NCBI RefSeq assembly: GCF_031180965.1
Contig: NZ_JAPSLH010000023.1
Coordinates: 1 to 64,000, forward strand
DNA: 64,000 nt
Direction of reading: 5' to 3'
From: Chelativorans sp.
GTDB lineage: Bacteria > Pseudomonadota > Alphaproteobacteria > Rhizobiales > Rhizobiaceae
Shown piece after piece: positions 18,186 through 26,540 of the stretch. The notes beneath the pieces were generated by a model, which was not told the origin of the DNA, did no database searches, and saw only the letters and a list, made by a program, of their open reading frames with translations. Position 1 is the first letter of the stretch, and every line of letters begins with the position of its first letter. Both the position numbers and the translations under genes were made by a program.

Positions 18186-18970
18186 TGGCGATCCGCCCTC
18201 GGGCTCGTCGCGGCCGGAGAATAGCGGCTGCCCAGGGAATATCGGCCGCCCGCATAGACAAGCCTGTTGACCGTGGCCACTATGCTGCCGGACCAGGTGC
18301 GGCGGTGGAGAAGCAGGCAGGGATCTCCCTCTTGCAGCATCAAGAGCCGCGCCGTCTGCTCGTCGGCGAGGATGGCCGAAATCACATGCTCGACCTCGGT
18401 CAGCGGTGTGCTCTGCTGCAGATAGTCGTAGGTGGTGATGGCCTCGAAATCCTGCCTGTCATAGGCCGGCACGAGCTCGGCATTGACGAAGCGCTCCTCC
18501 AGCAGCACGGGCAGGTCGTTCTCGTAATGGACGATGAGGGAATGGCCGACGGGCAGGCCTCTTCCCGAATATTCGAAGGCGGAGACAAGCTCGGCGGAAG
18601 CGTCGATCGTTTCGAGCACGATGACGCGCGACCGGTGCCGCCCGTTCCGCTGCCGGATCTCGCTGGCGATGTTGTTGATCTCGATCAATGCCGACCGGGG
18701 CTTGGGCGGGGCTATGAAGGTGCCAACGCCCTGGACCCGCAGGAGATAGCCCTCCGAGGTGAGTTCCCGCAGCGCGCGGTGCACGGTCATGCGGGAAACA
18801 CCGAGGGACGCGACGAGCTCGTTCTCCGAAGGGAGCCTGTGATGCTGGCTCCACTTCCCGCTGCCGATATTGGCAAGCACATAGGCCTTGACCTTTTCGT
18901 AGAGCGGGCTCGCCGTCGCGGGGAGCGCCGCGCCGCCGATTTCCCCGGCCGATCCCTCGCCATTCTTCAT
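18182..18970 (-). CDS. GntR family regulator, HutC subfamily (operon regulator)
   Basis: 262 residues: winged helix at about 22-92 (LPSENELVASLGVSRMTVHRAL), then a UTRA ligand domain (about 110-250). The N-terminal half, including VQGVGTFIAPPKPRSALIEINNIA, is strikingly like HutC, the urocanate-responsive repressor of histidine use. It overlaps the alcohol dehydrogenase stop (ATGA) within the HisD-like operon. HutC-subfamily proteins favour a GTMTAKAC core, and GTATATAC is present at 25484-25491 before the first gene of this operon. Autoregulation is likely. Confidence 0.92.
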   Translation of the reverse strand: MKNGEGSAGEIGGAALPATASPLYEKVKAYVLANIGSGKWSQHHRLPSENELVASLGVSRMTVHRALRELTSEGYLLRVQGVGTFIAPPKPRSALIEINNIASEIRQRNGRHRSRVIVLETIDASAELVSAFEYSGRGLPVGHSLIVHYENDLPVLLEERFVNAELVPAYDRQDFEAITTYDYLQQSTPLTEVEHVISAILADEQTARLLMLQEGDPCLLLHRRTWSGSIVATVNRLVYAGGRYSLGSRYSPAATSPRADRQ

Positions 18971-19989
18971 GAGCCGCCGTTCCCGATCCGAATGATGGTT
19001 TTGAGGCCCCGCGCCTGCCCCGCCAGCAGCCGGGCATAGGCCGCCGGAATCTCCTCAATGCCGATTTCGCGGTCGATCAGGCGCCGCAGCGGGGAGGACA
19101 GTTCGGGCAGCATGGCGACGGCCTGCGGAAGCTCGCCGGCGAAGGCATGGCAGCCGACCAGGGCGGTTTCCCGCTCCACGAGGGTGTTCGGATCAAGCTC
19201 GATCTTGCCGTGGGCGATCCCGACCAGCGCCAGGGAACCGCCGCCGGCAAGAAGGCCGAGGAGGGCCGACAATACCTCGATGCTGCCGGTTGCATCCAAG
19301 GCGTAGCGCAGCACGCCCTCGCCAAGGACGGATTGGACGGAGGGGCGGTCGAGGGTCACCACGGCGGCTCCCGTCACCTGCGAGACGAGAGCGGCGCGTT
19401 CCAGGTTCCGGTCCGCGACCAGCAACCGGCCTTCATGCAGCCGCGAGAGAAGCAGCGCGGCGAGCCCGCCGATCGGGCCGCAGCCCGCGACGAGGACCGG
19501 CTCTCCGGCCGGCGGGGCAAGTCTGCGGATCGCATGCAGCGCCACCGCGAGAGGTTCGGCCATGGCGGCGACAGCGGGATCGAGTCTGGGGTCGTGCTTC
19601 ACCAGGAGCCGCGCGGGAAGCAGAACCTCCTCCGCGAAGCCGCCGTCGCAGACCTCGCCGACAAATCCCAGGTTGAGGCATAGGTTCTGCCGGCCGCTTC
19701 GGCATGCGGGACATTCGCCACACCAGAAGCGACTGTCGGCGACGACGGGGTCTCCCGGCGCCAGTCCCTCGACGCCTTCTCCCACCTGCGTGACGATGCC
19801 TGCAAATTCATGCCCGGCGACGGAGGGGGACCTCGTGATCCACTGGCCGGTGCGGAAATTGTGCAGGTCCGAGCCGCAGATGCCCGCCGCAGTCACTCGC
19901 AGCCGGGCCCACCCCGCCTCGGGGGCGCCGAGCGGGGAGATTTTCTCGACCCGCAAATCTCCCGCCGCATGGAGCCTTGCCGCGATCAT
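18967..19989 (-). CDS. zinc-dependent alcohol dehydrogenase (MDR family)
   Basis: 340-residue medium-chain dehydrogenase. Catalytic zinc ligands Cys38, His60 and Glu61 (GHE) are followed by Glu145. Structural zinc cysteines are 90, 93, 96 and 104. The NAD(P)-binding loop GCGPIG is at 169-174. It resembles sorbitol/threonine dehydrogenases. The ATG at 19989 starts 1 base after the stop of the HisD-like gene. It probably performs a consecutive oxidation of the imported substrate together with the HisD-like enzyme. Confidence 0.9.
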   Translation of the reverse strand: MIAARLHAAGDLRVEKISPLGAPEAGWARLRVTAAGICGSDLHNFRTGQWITRSPSVAGHEFAGIVTQVGEGVEGLAPGDPVVADSRFWCGECPACRSGRQNLCLNLGFVGEVCDGGFAEEVLLPARLLVKHDPRLDPAVAAMAEPLAVALHAIRRLAPPAGEPVLVAGCGPIGGLAALLLSRLHEGRLLVADRNLERAALVSQVTGAAVVTLDRPSVQSVLGEGVLRYALDATGSIEVLSALLGLLAGGGSLALVGIAHGKIELDPNTLVERETALVGCHAFAGELPQAVAMLPELSSPLRRLIDREIGIEEIPAAYARLLAGQARGLKTIIRIGNGGS

Positions 19990-19990
19990 C

Positions 19991-21307
19991 CTAGAGATAG
20001 GCCTTGCGGATGTCGGAGACGGCGTGCTCGTGGGACGAAAAACCCTCATAGCGCGCCAGCGTCACGGCGTGTCTTGCGAATTCCGGATAGGCGGAGGCCG
20101 TGACATAGCCGATGGAGGAGCGCTTGACGAAATCCATGACCGAGAGCGGGCCGTAGGTGCGCGCCCAGCGGCTGGTCGGCAGGACCGCATTCGGTCCGAG
20201 GCCGAAATTGCCGATCGCCACGGGCGTGTGCGGGCCCATCAGGATTTCGGCTGCCTCGGTGATATGGCCCAAATGGGCGAAGGGATCGGTTGAAAGGATC
20301 TCCAGGTGCTCCGGCGCGTAGTCGTTGATGAAGCGGTAGCTCTCCTCGACCGACGGCGTCAGCACGATGCCGCCACACCTGCCGGTGAGCACCGCCATGG
20401 AGAAGGCCACGCGCTGCTCGGTCATGCGCGCCCAATGCTCAGGCAAGGCGGCAAGCGCCTCCTCCGCCACCCGGCGGCTGTGCGTGACGAGATAGGCGGA
20501 TGAGTCCGGGCCGTGCTCGGCCTCGATCAGGAGGTCCAGCGCGGCGAGTCCGCCCTTGACGCTCTCATCGGCGAAGATGATGGCCTCCGACGGTCCGGCG
20601 GGCAGGCCGGGATCGATGACGCCGGCAAGCAGGCGCTTTGCGGCAACCACCCATGGGCTGCCGGGTCCGACGATCTTAAGAGCCGGCTTCACCGTCTCCG
20701 TCCCGTAAGCCACGGCGGCGACGGCCTGGGCACCGCCCACTTTATAGACGGTCTCCACTCCCGCAAGACGGGCGGCGACCAGCGTCGCTGCATCCACGGA
20801 GCCGTCCGGCGCGGGCGGCGTAACGATGGCAAGCTCCGGCACGCCGGCAACGACCGCGGGCACTGCGGTCATCATGGTGACGGACGGAAAGGCGCCCTTT
20901 CCGCGGGGGACGTAGAGCGCCACCGACCTGATCGGCGTGAAGCGGTCGCCGGCATAGGCGCCAGGGCGCATCTCCTTCAGCCACATGGCCTCGGGCTTCT
21001 GCTCCTCATGGAAGCGGCGGATATTGTCGATGCCGAAGCGGATGGCTTCGATCACCTCCTTCTCGACCTTGCCGAACGCCGCTTCGAACTCGGCTTCGCT
21101 CGCCTTGAGCCCGCCGATCGCGAGATCGGCTTTGTCGAGCTCGCGGGCAAGGCGAACAAGGGCTGCGTCCCCTTCCTCGCGCACGGCCTTGATGATGGGC
21201 TGCACCTTCTCGACGAAGGCCGAAAGGTCGGTTTCGGAGCGGCGAAGCAGTGCCGCGCGGCCCGGCTCGTCGAGCTTTTCCAGTTCGTGAAAGGAGACGT
21301 CGGACAT
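19991..21307 (-). CDS. HisD/HpsN-like dehydrogenase with altered metal site
   Basis: 438-residue member of the histidinol dehydrogenase family, which oxidises an amino- or sulfo-alcohol to the acid in two NAD-dependent steps. Catalytic Glu333-His334 (APEHLEI) are kept, as are His265 and His426 of the zinc site. By my alignment to E. coli HisD, zinc ligand Gln259 is Glu262 here, zinc ligand Asp360 is Asn367 and substrate residue His367 is Ala374. It is therefore unlikely to be the histidine-biosynthetic enzyme. The ATG at 21307 follows AGGA; an alternative at 21325 overlaps the permease stop. Sulfopropanediol dehydrogenase HpsN is the best characterised non-histidine relative. Confidence 0.85.
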   Translation of the reverse strand: MSDVSFHELEKLDEPGRAALLRRSETDLSAFVEKVQPIIKAVREEGDAALVRLARELDKADLAIGGLKASEAEFEAAFGKVEKEVIEAIRFGIDNIRRFHEEQKPEAMWLKEMRPGAYAGDRFTPIRSVALYVPRGKGAFPSVTMMTAVPAVVAGVPELAIVTPPAPDGSVDAATLVAARLAGVETVYKVGGAQAVAAVAYGTETVKPALKIVGPGSPWVVAAKRLLAGVIDPGLPAGPSEAIIFADESVKGGLAALDLLIEAEHGPDSSAYLVTHSRRVAEEALAALPEHWARMTEQRVAFSMAVLTGRCGGIVLTPSVEESYRFINDYAPEHLEILSTDPFAHLGHITEAAEILMGPHTPVAIGNFGLGPNAVLPTSRWARTYGPLSVMDFVKRSSIGYVTASAYPEFARHAVTLARYEGFSSHEHAVSDIRKAYL

Positions 21308-21321
21308 TGCTTTTCCTGCCG

Positions 21322-22122
21322 TCATTTGGATTTGAGGAAGATGTCGAGCCCGACCAGCCGGTCGAGCAGGACGATTGCCGCCGCTGCGCAGGCGATGAAG
21401 ACGACCGAAATCGCTGCCAGATCGGGCGTGATGATGGAGCGTATGGAATTGTAGATCTGCACCGGCAGCGTGACGATGCGCGCGTCCACCAGAAGCAGGC
21501 TGACAAGGAATTCGTTGAGCGCCAGGATGAACATCAACAGCGAGCCGCTGATGACGCCGGGCATAACCGCCGGCAGCGTCACATGCAGGAAAGTGGAGAG
21601 CGGCGGCGCGCCGCAATTGGCGGCGGCGAGCTCGAGATCCGGATCGAGGCTCGCCGCGCTCGCCGTCACGGCCCAGATCATGAAAGGCAGGTTGATGACG
21701 CAGCAGGCAACGCCGATGGGCCAAAGCTGGCCGAGCACTCGCGCCTCGCCGAAGACGAGCATCAGCCCTATGCCGGAGCCGATCAGCGGGATGGTGAAGG
21801 GCAGGAGCAGATAGATCTGGATCGTCCGCTGGAAACGTAGCGCGTATTTGGCGAGCGCGATCCCGGCCAGGGTGCCGACGGGAATGGCGATAATGGTGCA
21901 GATCGCCGCCACGTAGAGAGAGCGGAGGAAAGCGCCGCGCAGGTCGCTCGCGCCGGCGATCCTGGCATACCATTTGAGCGACAGTCCCTCGGGCGGAAAG
22001 GTTATGATATTACCGGAGGTGAAGGATGCGCCGAGCACGACGATGGTCGGCGCCGAGAGCATCACCAGGACGGCGATGACGAGCGACCAGAGAAAGATGG
22101 CCTTGCTGAGCGGCATTGTCAT
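21322..22122 (-). CDS. ABC permease, PotC type
   Basis: 266-residue six-helix permease of the spermidine/putrescine/iron class. The EAA loop appears as LELAAANCGAPPLSTFLHVTLP. The ATG at 22122 overlaps the upstream permease stop (ATGA). Second membrane subunit of the importer in the HisD-like operon. Confidence 0.92.
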   Translation of the reverse strand: MTMPLSKAIFLWSLVIAVLVMLSAPTIVVLGASFTSGNIITFPPEGLSLKWYARIAGASDLRGAFLRSLYVAAICTIIAIPVGTLAGIALAKYALRFQRTIQIYLLLPFTIPLIGSGIGLMLVFGEARVLGQLWPIGVACCVINLPFMIWAVTASAASLDPDLELAAANCGAPPLSTFLHVTLPAVMPGVISGSLLMFILALNEFLVSLLLVDARIVTLPVQIYNSIRSIITPDLAAISVVFIACAAAAIVLLDRLVGLDIFLKSK

Positions 22123-23063
22123 CGGCGCGCCCTTCCCATGGCGAGCGTGCCGGCGCCGAAAAGGGTGAAGACGAGGCCGACGAGAAGCGAGCCCACGGCG
22201 ACGAGCAGCAGGGCGAGCGTTGCCCCGAGCCCCTGGTCCGAGGTCCGGAAGAACTGGTCGTAGATGGCGTTGGCGATGAAGTCCTGGCTGCCGCCGCCGA
22301 GGATGGCGGGCATGGCGAAGTCGGTCAGCGAGAGGGTGAGGACCACGAGCCCCGCGCCGATCAGGCCCGGACGGGCGAGCGGCAGGACGACATAGGCGAA
22401 GCTGCGCACCCAATCGGCGCCGAGGGAACCTGCCGCGGCCTCAAGCTCCTCGGGTATCGCGGTCAGCGCCGGCGCCAGCATCAAGACGGCGAAGGGCAGC
22501 ATATACTGCACCAGCCCGAACAGGACGGCGGGGTAATTGTAGAGGAGCCGCACGGGCTCGACGCCGATGAGGCCGAGCGCCTCGTTCACCATGCCCTGGT
22601 TGCCGAGGATGATGAGCCAGCCATAGGCACGCACGACCTGGCCGATGAAGAAGGGCAGGAAGAGAGCGATCAGCAAAAGCTTCCGTAGCAGCGCCGAAGG
22701 CGTGCGCACCATCACATAGGCGTAGGGAAATGCGAGGATGAGGGTAACCACTGTGACGATAAGCGAGCCGATGAGACTGCGCGTGGCGACCGTGGCGAAA
22801 AGGGTCTCCGTCAGCGCCCGGTGGTAGTTGGCGAGCGTGTAATCCTCCGACATCAGGAAGGTCGAGGGGTCGAGCGTCCTGAGACTCGTGTCGGCGATCT
22901 GGATCAGCCCGAGCACGAGCAGTCCGACCAGCAGCAGCGCCGGGGCAAGCATCAGCCACGGAACGGCGCGGTCGAAGCGCGCTGGCCAGACCGCGGCCGC
23001 GAAGGCCTCCAGCGCGTCCATCACGCGCCATGTGAGGGGGTAGGCGGTTCTTGAAGCTCGCAT
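22119..23063 (-). CDS. ABC permease, PotB type
   Basis: 314-residue permease with six or more helices; the EAA loop reads LEAAAGSLGADWVRSFAYVVLP. I take the ATG at 23063 (MRASRTAYPL); the open frame continues upstream but without family-like sequence. It lies 83 bases downstream of the binding-protein gene and is coupled to the PotC-type permease. Confidence 0.9.
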   Translation of the reverse strand: MRASRTAYPLTWRVMDALEAFAAAVWPARFDRAVPWLMLAPALLLVGLLVLGLIQIADTSLRTLDPSTFLMSEDYTLANYHRALTETLFATVATRSLIGSLIVTVVTLILAFPYAYVMVRTPSALLRKLLLIALFLPFFIGQVVRAYGWLIILGNQGMVNEALGLIGVEPVRLLYNYPAVLFGLVQYMLPFAVLMLAPALTAIPEELEAAAGSLGADWVRSFAYVVLPLARPGLIGAGLVVLTLSLTDFAMPAILGGGSQDFIANAIYDQFFRTSDQGLGATLALLLVAVGSLLVGLVFTLFGAGTLAMGRARR

Positions 23064-23146
23064 GGGCAATTCCGGCTGTCGGGCACGAGCGGGCGCGACG
23101 AACACCGCCCGCTCGTCCGCCGCCCTGGGTCGGGAGCGGCGGGACG

Positions 23147-24259
23147 TCAGCCCTGCATGATGGCCTTGAACCTGGCGAACCAGTCGCTCTCGTTCTCGAC
23201 CTGGACCTTGGACGAGATGCGGATGAGCTTTTTGAAGTCCTCCTCGGTGGTCGGATAGGAGGGATCGCCGACGAGATCGGCCGGCGGCTTCAGGCCGGGC
23301 ACCACGCCGGGCAGTCCCAGCCCGTCGAGCCAGACCTGCTGCGCCTCCGGCGTCAGCGCGTGGTTGATATATTGCTTGGCCCAATAGAGCTCGTTCTCCG
23401 GCAGGCCCTTGGGGATCCAGAGCCCGTCCGTGTCGAATTTGGCGCCTTCCTCCGGCACCGTCCAGGCAACGTCGATGCCGTTCTTCTTGGCCTCGCGGGC
23501 ATTGGTGGAGATGGTGCAGGCGGCGTCGATCTCGCCCTTCTGGAACCAGGTGGTGAAATCCGGATCTTCGCCGAGCAGCGGCTGCTGCTCCTTCACCTTG
23601 GCGATGAAATCCCAGGCCGGCTGCATATTGCCCGGAATGTCCTTGAGCTTCCCGCCTCCTGCAACCTGTGCCGGGAAATGGAAGCCGATGCCGTCATTGT
23701 AGAGCGCGATGCGCCCCTTCAGCCGCGGCTCGAGCAGAACCTTCCAGGAAGTGGGCGGGCCGTCGGGAAAGGCTTCCGGCCGGTAGGCCAGCACATAGAC
23801 ATAGCCGTAGGTATTGACGATCGGATAGCCGTCGAGGCCGACCGGCTTGGCAAGCTCGGTCGTGTTCTTGAGGTTCGGAAGGTCGGACAGGTCTTCCGTC
23901 ACGCCGCGCAGCGCGGATTTGGTGGCGTTCGTGGTCGTATCCCAGTTGATGTGGATCGGCGGCACGCGGCCCTGCGCGACGGCGGCCCACACTTTGGGCT
24001 GGATCTCGTTGTCCTCCGTCAGGTCGTGGCGGATGGCGATTCCGGTCTTGGCGGTAAAGCTGTCGGAGACGCCGGCCTTCAGGCTTTCCACCCAGCTCCC
24101 GCCCCATGCGCGAACGATAAGCTCGCCCGGTTTTTCCGGCTCCTGGGCCAAGGCGCGGGACAGGCCGAGCGTCGAGAAGGCCCCTGCGGCGCCGAGCGCC
24201 GCCGTCCCCTGTAGGAACCTCCTGCGGTTCAAGGCGGCAAAAAACATTCTTTCGTTCAT
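23147..24259 (-). CDS. Tat-exported ABC substrate-binding protein, PotD family
   Basis: 370-residue periplasmic binding protein of the spermidine/putrescine-like family (family 6/1). The N-terminus carries the twin-arginine motif NRRRFLQG (residues 11-18) and a hydrophobic stretch ending at ALAQ, so export is by Tat in folded form. LIVRAWGGSW marks the start of the mature domain, as in PotD-like proteins. The ligand is probably the substrate of the downstream dehydrogenases and kinase. Second gene of the operon. Confidence 0.92.
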   Translation of the reverse strand: MNERMFFAALNRRRFLQGTAALGAAGAFSTLGLSRALAQEPEKPGELIVRAWGGSWVESLKAGVSDSFTAKTGIAIRHDLTEDNEIQPKVWAAVAQGRVPPIHINWDTTTNATKSALRGVTEDLSDLPNLKNTTELAKPVGLDGYPIVNTYGYVYVLAYRPEAFPDGPPTSWKVLLEPRLKGRIALYNDGIGFHFPAQVAGGGKLKDIPGNMQPAWDFIAKVKEQQPLLGEDPDFTTWFQKGEIDAACTISTNAREAKKNGIDVAWTVPEEGAKFDTDGLWIPKGLPENELYWAKQYINHALTPEAQQVWLDGLGLPGVVPGLKPPADLVGDPSYPTTEEDFKKLIRISSKVQVENESDWFARFKAIMQG

Positions 24260-24292
24260 GTCCGTTCTCCTCTGGTCTGCCGGTTCGTCCGG

Positions 24293-25432
24293 CTAATCGT
24301 TGAACACAAGTAGATCGCGTCTATTCCATCCAAGGTGCACAGGGGCACCCGGCTCGAATTCCGTATGGCCGGCAGGGTCATGGTCGAACACTCTGAGCAG
24401 TGCGCCGCCAAGGGCGGGCACGCGCACCTCGTAGACCACGCGCTCGCCCTCGAAGATGGCGTCCGCAACGATCCCCTGGGTCACCGTATCGAGGCCAGCC
24501 AGCGCAGTCTTGTCTGCCGAGAGCCGTATCTGTTCGGCGCGAATGGCGCCTGCGGCCCCGCCGCCCGTGTTGGGTGCGCTGCTCGCATCCGCCACGATGC
24601 CCGGGAACGCAAATCCGTCGTATTCCAGCATGACGTCGCGACCGCTGCTCAGACGCACCTTGCCGCGGATGAAGTTCGTCACGCCGATGAAATTCGCCAC
24701 GAAGGGATTGGCGGGGTTGCGGTAGGTCTCCGCCGGCCGGGCCTTCTGCTGGATCTCGCCGCCTTCCATGACGATGATCTCGTCGGAGACAACGAGCGCC
24801 TCGCGCTGGTCATGGGTCACGTTTATCGTGGTGACGCCGAGTTCGCGCTGGATGCGGCGGAATTCTAGCTGCATCTCCTCGCGAAGCTTGCGGTCGAGCG
24901 CCGCGAGCGGCTCGTCGAGAAGGAGAAGATCGGGTTCGAAGACGAGCGCCCTCGCAATGGCCACGCGTTGCTGTTGTCCGCCGGAGAGCTCATGCACGCG
25001 CCGCGAACCGTAGCCGCCGAGCCTTACCAGCTCGAGATAGCGCTCCACCCTGTCAGGGATGGTGCGCGCGTCATGGCGCCGCATCTTCAGAGGAAAAGCT
25101 ATGTTTTCCGCCGCTGTCATGTGCGGGAAGAGCGCGAGCCGCTGGAAGACCATGCCGATGGAGCGCTTGTGCGGCGGCACGGCGCTGACCTTTTCGCCAT
25201 TGATGACGATCTCGCCGCTGGTCGGCCGCTGAAAGCCGGCGATCAGCCGAAGCAATGTCGTCTTGCCGGAGCCGGACGGGCCCAGGATGGTCAGGAACTT
25301 GCCTTTGACGAGGTCGAACGCGGCATCCTTGACGGCATAGAAGCCATCGAAGCTCATGCTGACGTCCTGAACGGAGACGGCAACCGCCTGCTTGCCCGGC
25401 GCTTCAGCCGCCCCGGCCCCAGCATATCGCAT
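24293..25432 (-). CDS. ABC importer ATPase, PotA type
   Basis: 379-residue ATPase: Walker A GPSGSGKT, intact Q-loop VFQRLALFPH, signature LSGGQQQR, Walker B LLLLDEP, then a TOBE domain. The ATG at 25432 has GAGGGG upstream. First gene of the eight-gene HisD-like operon. A candidate operator with a GTATATAC core lies 49 bases upstream. The longer frame running through the operator is not expected to be translated. Confidence 0.92.
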   Translation of the reverse strand: MRYAGAGAAEAPGKQAVAVSVQDVSMSFDGFYAVKDAAFDLVKGKFLTILGPSGSGKTTLLRLIAGFQRPTSGEIVINGEKVSAVPPHKRSIGMVFQRLALFPHMTAAENIAFPLKMRRHDARTIPDRVERYLELVRLGGYGSRRVHELSGGQQQRVAIARALVFEPDLLLLDEPLAALDRKLREEMQLEFRRIQRELGVTTINVTHDQREALVVSDEIIVMEGGEIQQKARPAETYRNPANPFVANFIGVTNFIRGKVRLSSGRDVMLEYDGFAFPGIVADASSAPNTGGGAAGAIRAEQIRLSADKTALAGLDTVTQGIVADAIFEGERVVYEVRVPALGGALLRVFDHDPAGHTEFEPGAPVHLGWNRRDLLVFND

Positions 25433-25480
25433 TCCCTGCCCCTCTGAGCCCCGACGCCTCTTCGGGCGCCAAACCCCCCT

Positions 25481-25494
25481 GTGGTATATACAAC
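25481..25494. promoter_or_regulatory. HutC/GntR operator 1 (before HisD-like operon)
   Basis: GTGGTATATACAAC differs from the perfect palindrome at 28076-28089 by one base. Its core GTATATAC fits the GTMTAKAC consensus of the HutC subfamily. On the minus strand it overlaps a possible -10 (TGTATA) with TTGTTC about 18 bases upstream, so binding would block transcription of the operon starting at 25432. Confidence 0.65.
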
Positions 25495-25562
25495 CATGTA
25501 CAAAGTGGAAGAACAACCCTTTTCAGGATGGGCGGAAGCTGCCGCGTCCGCGGGGGGCCCGG

Positions 25563-26333
25563 TCAGATCGAGGCCAGAAAACCTCCGTCGACGGGAATGC
25601 AATGGCCGGTTACATAGGCCGAGGCGTCGCTCGCCAGAAACAGCACGGCCCCTGCCAGATCCTCCATCTGCCCGAAACGCCGCTGCGGGATTTTTCCGAG
25701 CATGGCCTCCTGCCATCCTTCATCGCGATAGAAGATGTCAGTCATCGTGGTCCGGAAATAGCCGGGGGCGATGGCATTCACGCGGATGCCCAGCGGGGCC
25801 CATTCCGTGGCAAGCGCGCGGGTCATGCCGAGGAGCCCGGATTTGGACGAGCCGTAGGGTGCGGCCGTCGGCACGCCCACATAGGAAGTGAGCGAGCAGA
25901 GATTGACGATGGCGCCGCGATCTTGCCGCGCCATGGCCCGCGCGGCCGCCTGGGCGCAGAAAAAGGCGCCCTTGAGGTTGGTGGAGACGATCCGCTCCCA
26001 TAGAGCCTCGTCCACCTCCAGCGCCGGGCGGATCTCCTCATAGCCCGCATTGTTGACCAGGATATCAAGGCCGCCCATCGCCTCGGCCGCGGCGGCGATC
26101 ACCTCCGCGCATGCGTTGGCGTCGCGAACGTCAAGCGAGAAGCCCCTCACCTCTCTGCCTGCCCTCTTCATCCGGTTTCGGGTCTCCTCGAGCGAGGAAA
26201 TATCGCGGGCGGTCACGGCGACCTCGGCGCCCGCGCATGCGAGAGCTTCGGCGATGGCCTGCCCGATCCCCCGGCTAGCACCGGTGACGATCGCCTTGCG
26301 GCCGGTCAGATCGAAGAGTTTCGGAAGGTCCAT
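25563..26333 (-). CDS. short-chain dehydrogenase/reductase (SDR) C
   Basis: 256-residue classical SDR. TGASRGIG is at 17-24, NNAG at 94-97, and the active site has Ser147, Tyr160 and Lys164 (YGSSK). The sequence resembles gluconate 5-dehydrogenase and 2-deoxy-gluconate 3-dehydrogenase types. The ATG at 26333 (MDLPKLF) is chosen over an upstream TTG. It is divergent from the FGGY kinase and sits just upstream of the HisD-like operon in the same direction. It may feed a keto-sugar to the kinase. Confidence 0.9.
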   Translation of the reverse strand: MDLPKLFDLTGRKAIVTGASRGIGQAIAEALACAGAEVAVTARDISSLEETRNRMKRAGREVRGFSLDVRDANACAEVIAAAAEAMGGLDILVNNAGYEEIRPALEVDEALWERIVSTNLKGAFFCAQAAARAMARQDRGAIVNLCSLTSYVGVPTAAPYGSSKSGLLGMTRALATEWAPLGIRVNAIAPGYFRTTMTDIFYRDEGWQEAMLGKIPQRRFGQMEDLAGAVLFLASDASAYVTGHCIPVDGGFLASI

Positions 26334-26540
26334 TGCGCTTGCCCTTTTGCCTGCGACGGTGGCAGTCAATCCCGCACTCGTTCACCGATCGGCTGCGCAA
26401 GTCAATCGCCGCATCGGCGGTCACGAAAACCGGCTGCGGAGGGACATCCGAGTTGTTGCCGATGCCGGATTTGTATATGGGCCGCACTGCCAAGCGCCGC
26501 GAAGGTAAGGAAACGAGTTGAGCGTCCGGATCCCAAAACG
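26334..26540. promoter_or_regulatory. divergent promoter region, SDR C / FGGY kinase
   Basis: 207-bp gap between divergent starts. TTGTATATGG at 26471-26480 matches half of the TTGTATATACCAC operator (reverse strand of operator 1) at eight leading positions, but the second half-site is lost. It may be a weak HutC-type site; nothing else is recognised. Confidence 0.35.
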
